Positions 59,031 to 64,000 of a stretch of 64,000 bases of DNA are shown piece by piece. The notes beneath the pieces were generated by a model that did not search any database, was not told where the DNA came from, and worked only from the letters and a program-made list of their open reading frames with translations. A program made the position numbers and the translations under genes. Position 1 is the stretch's first letter. Every line of letters starts with the position of its first letter. Source of the stretch: Annona cherimola (taxonomy: Eukaryota > Streptophyta > Magnoliopsida > Magnoliales > Annonaceae); assembly GCA_030490835.1 (NCBI GenBank), contig CM059971.1:5438007-5502006 (forward strand), given 5' to 3'.

Positions 59031-59689
59031 TTAAATAGATATAATAATTTTTCATAATTTCCACAATATCAAAATATTATACAAATTTTCAATAAGTTAT
59101 TGAATGGGAATGAATTCTTGTACCATATCGGAAACCTAATTTTAAAGAAAAATAATGGATAAGATTTTGATTGGTGGGCCAACTTCAATGGTATGGCTAC
59201 CATCCGGAGACGGAATATATACTCAGAGCACCTTTTCAGCCGGGGCATGTTGAAAGCAGGAAACATCACATCATCATGCATGGCTCATATAGCGTTTTAA
59301 CCATGGTTAGGTAAATGACCAGTGTAACCTGCAGACGTGATGGGCAGGGAAATCAGAATAGCCTGAACGGAAGAAACAAGGCGGGGGCAACACCGTCAGC
59401 CGCTTGTCCACGTCACAAACCCTAGCCAACGAATTCCTCGAGATGGGCAAAAACGGCTCCACACCACCAAACCCCACGTTAAAATATCGCCGCGAGAAAT
59501 CGTGCGAGAGGAAAGGAAAGCGGGCGTGCGTTGCGACGGACTGTCTCGGGACTCCAGCCGTCTCTCGGCTGAGGTTGGAACCTAAGGGATGCCTCCAAAT
59601 GGAAATATTAACGGTTTAATTATCTTATTTGTATGATTTTAATAATAATAATAATTTTAAATATGAGCTCCGCTTCTGTATGCTAAGTT
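59031..59689. other. Intergenic with a GC-rich island (about 59290-59600)
   Basis: The island holds GTCCACGTCACAAACCCTAG (ACGT core) and several CGCG/GCGGG stretches. The plus-strand frame 59404-59619 is basic and of no known family. Similar in character to the island at 57300; function unknown. Confidence 0.3.
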
Positions 59690-60180
59690 ATATACAAGTA
59701 GAGCTATGTTACCATCTGAATTTTTAAGTTATTGTTGATTGATATAAAATCCAATCCATTTATTGCATTTAACATCACTTATTTAGATAAGAGATAAAGT
59801 TTCATCCAAATCAAATATGTGCATGGGTCATATTTGCTCAAATATATATATATTCATATGTAAATTATAAAATTTATTTATATATATTAAAATATATTAA
59901 TATTTCATAAAATCATTTATCTATATAGTAATTATATTTTAGATAGTGTAGATGCTGAAAAATACTTTAAATTGATAGTTTACCAGTAAACTATTTTATT
60001 AGGTTGATTTTTCATATTTAAAGATGAGATAATATACAGTGAAACCAAATAAATAAAAGAGTTTCCAAAATAACTATAAATAATGATAAATATAATAGAT
60101 AAAGTGGATTTTTTACCAACCATTAAGACTTTAAATATAGTAGAGTTACATAGAAAGGAGTTTCATAGAAGATGAACCAT
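59690..60180. mobile_element. MITE family G, full copy
   Basis: AGAGCTATGTTACCATCTGA at the left and GAGTTACATAGAAAGGAGTT with TTTCATAGAAG at the right. The core TTTCATCCAAATCAAATATG aligns with 22590-23105. Confidence 0.55.
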
Positions 60181-60565
60181 TTAAATATAATATATTATCT
60201 TGTTTAAATATTTTTAAATTATGAATTAAAAAATTTCCAAAATTCAATATAAGGACATAAATTTTAAGAACTTAAACATTGTTAAAATTTTAAGGAAAAA
60301 TGTGTAAAAACACATTTCATTTATCTAATATCTATATTTGATTGATATTAATTTGAAACATAAAATATCATCATGTTTCAACTATTTTCGCAGACAAAAT
60401 ATAATAATTTTCGTTTTATATATTTTTATATCATTATGCTCAAAATAATCTTAACATTATAATAGATGCATTGAATAGAAATTATATTCCAAAACTTTAA
60501 GTATTAAAATATTTTTAAAAAATAATGTAAAAGTTAAGTAGCAATAAACGCATGAACATGAATAT
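60181..60565. other. Intergenic, nothing recognised
   Basis: AT-rich, no structure noted. Confidence 0.4.
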
Positions 60566-60855
60566 GGTTGGCTTTGTTTAATTATAAAACTTTTTAATCA
60601 AAACTTTTCAATTTAAATTTTTTACTATTTACGATTGTCCTATTTTTAATTATTTATTTGTATTGTCTTATATATCTATTCTATTTTTCAATCATTTTTA
60701 CATAATTACTAATATAATTAATATATCTACTTTAACTTTATTCTTTTTTATTTCTTATTATTACCTCTATTATATCATATTATTTTCTTCAATTTTAAGA
60801 ACTTTTATGTAATTTTTTTGTCAAAAAGTTTTATGACTTCCTAAACATACCCTAT
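60566..60855. mobile_element. MITE family D
   Basis: GGCTTTGTTTAATTATAAAA at the left and GACTTCCTAAACATACCC at the right, with the family core (ATATCTACTTTAACTTTATT). Confidence 0.55.
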
Positions 60856-62734
60856 AAAAAGTTTCAGCTGAAAAAATTTCAACAAAAAGAGGCAGTTGCA
60901 TAAGAGAATTATAATTTATACAAATCATTCATAGTTCATATTCTAAAAAATATATATTTTTCGTAATTTCTATATGAATGTTTGAATACATTGTTTCTAA
61001 TAATTTTGATATTAAAGTAAACATAATTTTTTGAATATGGTGGACTGACTTGAGATGCATGTAACTTCAAAACTCTAAATGAGAAACAGTCAACTGCTCC
61101 AATTCATCATCTAGGGCATCAGGGTGTTGGATCACGCAACCAACGGGACTCTTTTGATTGCAGCACCTGGCCATGATTGAAATCTACGGCTGAGATCCGT
61201 TGACGACTGTTTTGGTAAACATTCCATTTTTTATTTTAAATTTTAAATTTTTTAATTTTTGATTATGTTATAGCTCTATCAGTGGAATCTTTTGCTGTGA
61301 GGTTGGTACGCAACCAGCGGGATTTTTCGGTTACACCGAACTGGAGAATGGGGCCCTTGAGTCGACGGCTCAGATTGCAATAAATGCAAGTCCGTGGATG
61401 CTAGCATGTTCAAATGTCGTTTGGAAGGGTAGGTTTGTGGGCGGGGATGCAATTCAAAGAACCTGAGAAAAAGCACAACAAAAAAAGAACAAATATAGTG
61501 GACCGAATTGCAAAAAGACAATTCGGTAGTACAGGAGCGTAGGAAGAATTTGTACTCCGCGTCGCGAGGGCGAGTGTGAGACCCTGAAGGAATTTTTCAA
61601 AAAGTATATATATATATATATAATTTATTTTTCATATCCAAACCATTATTTCTATTTTAGTTAAAATTTACTACCATAGCATGAAAATTAATTATTTTTG
61701 TGAGTTTTGAAAACTTAAATTTGATATTAGCTCCACAAGTGTTATATTATTCTAATTTTTTTGATATATGTATATTTTATTGTGTTGAATAAATGTTCAT
61801 TGCTAAGATATAATGACCTTTAAATGGAATCTCAAATGCATCTTTTTTAATTATTGATACACTTTCATCTTAAATTCTAACTTACTGTGCACATATCCAA
61901 TTACATGTATTTTTTACATGATAATTTTAATATGAAAACATGACTAATAAATGATTAAGATCTTTCATTATACTTCACAGAAAATTAATTTTAAAATTGC
62001 TTCATATGAGGAAAAAGCCCATGATATTTAAATTCCGGGTTTAGTAGTAGGACCACACGTGTGAATCATTCAAGAAATGGACCTACCCAACCATCAATGA
62101 TCTTCTAAGGGGATTTTTATTTATGCAATTTTACATTCTAAATAACCGTTTTGGATGGTCCACTTATTTTTTATTTTTTATATAAAATTGACCACTGTGC
62201 TAGAGTGTGTTGGTCTATTATTACACAACTGGCATACACACTTGGCTGGTAGTTTGACTAATTTTTTCTACAAATCTACAATGCAATGGTGGAGAAAATT
62301 AATTAGTAACCCAAAATTAGATGGTCCATTGAATAGTAGCCCCCACTCATTTTTAAATTGTGGGGGCACCACCAGAGGAAGATTGGACTTAAGGGAAGCG
62401 GCCAACTTGGCAGGCCCTAATTAAAACTTGGAGCTTTTATAAAATAAACCCTGGCCACCACATCTAGTTACAAAGTAGGAAGCAGTTCGAAATATTTATA
62501 AAGTGAACATTGTTTAATGGAATTTTGATAATTTTTATATGAATGTTCGAATGTACTATGTCAAATTATTTTGATGTTAAAGCAAAAACCGTTTTGAGGA
62601 TATTAATGTGAAGACTTTATTTTGTTTGAATATTTACAAAGTGAACCCTTTATATTTCAAAATGAGTTGAATATGGGATTTAATTGTCTTAAGAACATTG
62701 ATTCGAAGACTTATGTTAGCCAATATTTGTTGAA
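60856..62734. other. Intergenic with a GC-richer island (about 61100-61580)
   Basis: Two related segments face the same way: ATCACGCAACCAACGGGACT at about 61131 and GTACGCAACCAGCGGGATTT at about 61305, each followed by text with ACGGCT(G/C)AGAT, so a 175-bp unit looks duplicated. An AT run lies at 61605-61622. CACACGTGTG is at about 62053-62062. The frame 62155-62424 has no domain I recognise. Confidence 0.35.
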
Positions 62735-62975
62735 GGTCCATTTGGCATTTCGCAAAAGAAAAAAAAATCTAAACGTCATCCTATATATCTTTTATGAAAA
62801 TCTTATATTTTAATTATCTAACTATCTTATTTTTATAATGATTTCTACATTTCAAATATTTTTTATATATTTCTGTACAATCATTGCATGTATTATATCA
62901 TATCACACTTTTGCTTTCTAAATTTTTTTGACTAATTTTTTTCTCACTTTTTGTTACCTATTGCTAAACAGATCC
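62735..62975. mobile_element. MITE family D, diverged
   Basis: GGTCCATTTGGCATTTCGCA at the left and CCTATTGCTAAACAGATCC at the right, with a degraded family core. Confidence 0.45.
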
Positions 62976-63430
62976 TTAATTTACAATTCGACAAGATTAC
63001 GGGGTCTATTTGAGAAAACCCGCATTCAGACTTGAGTGGTCCTCGGACCACCTAGCTTTTTTCCTACAAGAATAATAAATAAAAAAGGACAATGAGAAGG
63101 GATAGAGAGGAAAGGAAGGAAAGAATCACTCGACACCCCCATTTGAGCTGTGCCATAGCTGGCTTTGACGGTAGCTCCCACTCTCCCCCCAATAACCCTA
63201 AAAAAACCCCATCCATCCCCCCATTCTTTCCTCCTTCCTATTCCCATTTCCTATTCCCTGCCCTGAGACCCTCCTCTCCAAAGGCAAAAGGAAAAAAGAA
63301 AAGAAAAGAAAAAGGAACCCACATTTTCTATTTCTACCCTTCAAATGCTCCGTGCCCTTTGCATGCCATGAAGAAGAAGAGCAGAGGAAGAAGCGAAGCA
63401 GCAGCAGCAGCAGCAGTTTCAAACCATGAG
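62976..63430 (+). promoter_or_regulatory. Promoter and leader region of the LRX gene
   Basis: From about 63130 the sequence becomes CT- and GA-rich (CTCTCCCCCCAATAACCC, CCTCCTTCCTATTCCC), typical of a plant 5' leader. A (CAG)n run, GCAGCAGCAGCAGCAGCAG, lies just before the start codon. ATGAGATGA at 63426 is a two-codon upstream ORF overlapping the main start region. AATAATAAATAAAAAAGG at about 63070 is only a weak TATA candidate. Confidence 0.4.
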
Positions 63431-64000
63431 ATGAAGCAGCAGAGCAGCCAAAGCAGCGACATTTGCAGAAAAGGACTCCTTTTCTTTCTCTTTTTCTCTC
63501 TCGCCATTGCATTTCTTCCTTCCGCTCTCTCCTCCTCCTCCTCCCCATCTTTCTTCCATGGCGTCGGCCTCACCGACGCCGAAGCGCAGTACATCCGCCA
63601 CCGGCAGCTCTTGTACTACCGCGACGAGAACGGCGACAGAGGCGAGAACGTCACCGTCGATCCCTCCCTCGCCTTTGAGAACCAGAATCTCCGCAATGCC
63701 TACATCGCCCTCCAGGCCTGGAAGCTCGCCATCATCTCCGATCCCCTGAATCTCACCGGCGACTGGGTCGGATCCGATGTCTGCAACTACACCGGCGTCT
63801 TCTGCGCCATATCGCCCTACAGCCCCCGCCGGAGAGTCGTCGCCGGCATCGATCTCAACCACGGCGACATTGCCGGGTACCTCCCCGAGGAGCTCGGCCT
63901 CCTCACAGATCTCGCGCTCTTCCACATAAACTCCAATCGCTTCTGCGGGACCATCCCCAAGAAGTTCAAGGACCTGAAGCTGCTCTATGAGCTGGACCTG
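63431..64000 (+). CDS. Leucine-rich-repeat extensin-like protein (LRX), N-terminal 190 codons
   Basis: Open in one frame from ATG 63431 to the window edge with no intron, and cut off there. Residues about 15-35 are a hydrophobic signal peptide (GLLFFLFFSLAIAFLPSALS). The conserved LRX N-terminal domain follows: LTDAEAQYIRHRQLLYYRDE, FENQNLRNAYIALQAWK, then the capping motif GDWVGSDVCNYTGVFC, then the first leucine-rich repeats (VVAGIDLNHGDIAGYLPEEL; LTDLALFHINSNRFCGTIP). In full-length family members about ten LRRs are followed by a cysteine hinge and a Ser-Pro-rich extensin tail; these lie outside the window. LRX proteins are secreted, anchor in the cell wall and bind RALF peptides in wall-integrity signalling (family knowledge). 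Strong G/C third-position bias contrasts with the AT-rich surroundings. Start choice: the ATG at 63426 gives only two codons, while 63431 leads directly into the signal peptide. Confidence 0.93.
   Translation, partial: MKQQSSQSSDICRKGLLFFLFFSLAIAFLPSALSSSSSPSFFHGVGLTDAEAQYIRHRQLLYYRDENGDRGENVTVDPSLAFENQNLRNAYIALQAWKLAIISDPLNLTGDWVGSDVCNYTGVFCAISPYSPRRRVVAGIDLNHGDIAGYLPEELGLLTDLALFHINSNRFCGTIPKKFKDLKLLYELDL

Noticed and set aside
63198..63925. Minus-strand frames of 116 and 168 codons
   Set aside because: They lie antisense to the LRX coding sequence and its leader; low-complexity Glu/Val-rich reading is a by-product of the GC-rich third positions.

Overview
The window is AT-rich plant nuclear DNA. 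It has GT-AG introns with U/T-rich acceptors, a plant terpene synthase family, a leucine-rich-repeat extensin gene, a CHY/CTCHY/RING zinc-finger gene, LTR retrotransposon remains and many short inverted-repeat elements. It is clearly an angiosperm. The terpene synthase flavour would fit a magnoliid or a similar woody lineage, but I cannot place it more precisely from sequence alone.

Layout. (1) 1-3850: an internally deleted Ty1/copia element with its 3' LTR. It sits inside exon 6 of a terpene synthase (TPS1), whose last exon (3554-3850) is intact. (2) 3867-18472: almost all repeats. These are two probable solo LTRs (3867-7819 and 11062-14602), a tRNA-type SINE with target duplication (9946-10194), nested MITEs, and fragments of a duplicated terpene synthase flank. 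(3) 18473-25877: a second terpene synthase (TPS2). All seven exons can be recognised in order, but it is a pseudogene with frameshifts, a stop, lost splice sites and at least eight inserted elements. (4) 25878-32860: duplicated TPS flanking sequence, another probable solo LTR (26427-29406) and more MITEs. The promoter block is present a third time (about 31245-31745) with no gene after it. (5) About 32950-43400: the only complete gene, an 11-coding-exon CHY/CTCHY/RING-H2/zinc-ribbon E3 ligase of 325 residues. (6) 43440-62975: MITEs, a possible SINE, an (AT)n tract, a CACTA mini-element with TSD, three GC-richer islands and two coding-like scraps of unknown origin. (7) 63431-64000: the first 190 codons of a leucine-rich-repeat extensin (LRX), running off the right edge.

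How it fits together. The terpene part is the wreck of a tandem array. Promoter block, gene and 3' flank recur, and all visible copies are dead or lack their gene. Plastid-type features in TPS2 (serine-rich leader, degenerate RR-x8-W, DDxxD) point to a monoterpene synthase-like ancestor of the TPS-b type. The E3 ligase and the LRX gene are unrelated housekeeping or cell-wall genes flanking the wreck.

Labels used for short repeat families (mine, not database names): A = hAT-like, ends near GGGTGTTAA; B = ends near CACCCGGGTGCAT; C = ends near ATTCCGGTGCA with GGGGCCCAT inside; D = Tourist-like, ends GGGTGTGTTTGG; E = ends like GGTTAATTTCAAATA; F = ends like TAGCCTGGACTAAGC; G = ends with CATAGAAG; H = ends near AATCATGCTCC. 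All boundaries were read by eye and may be off by a few bases. A plant repeat library search and a splice-aware protein alignment would be the decisive checks.
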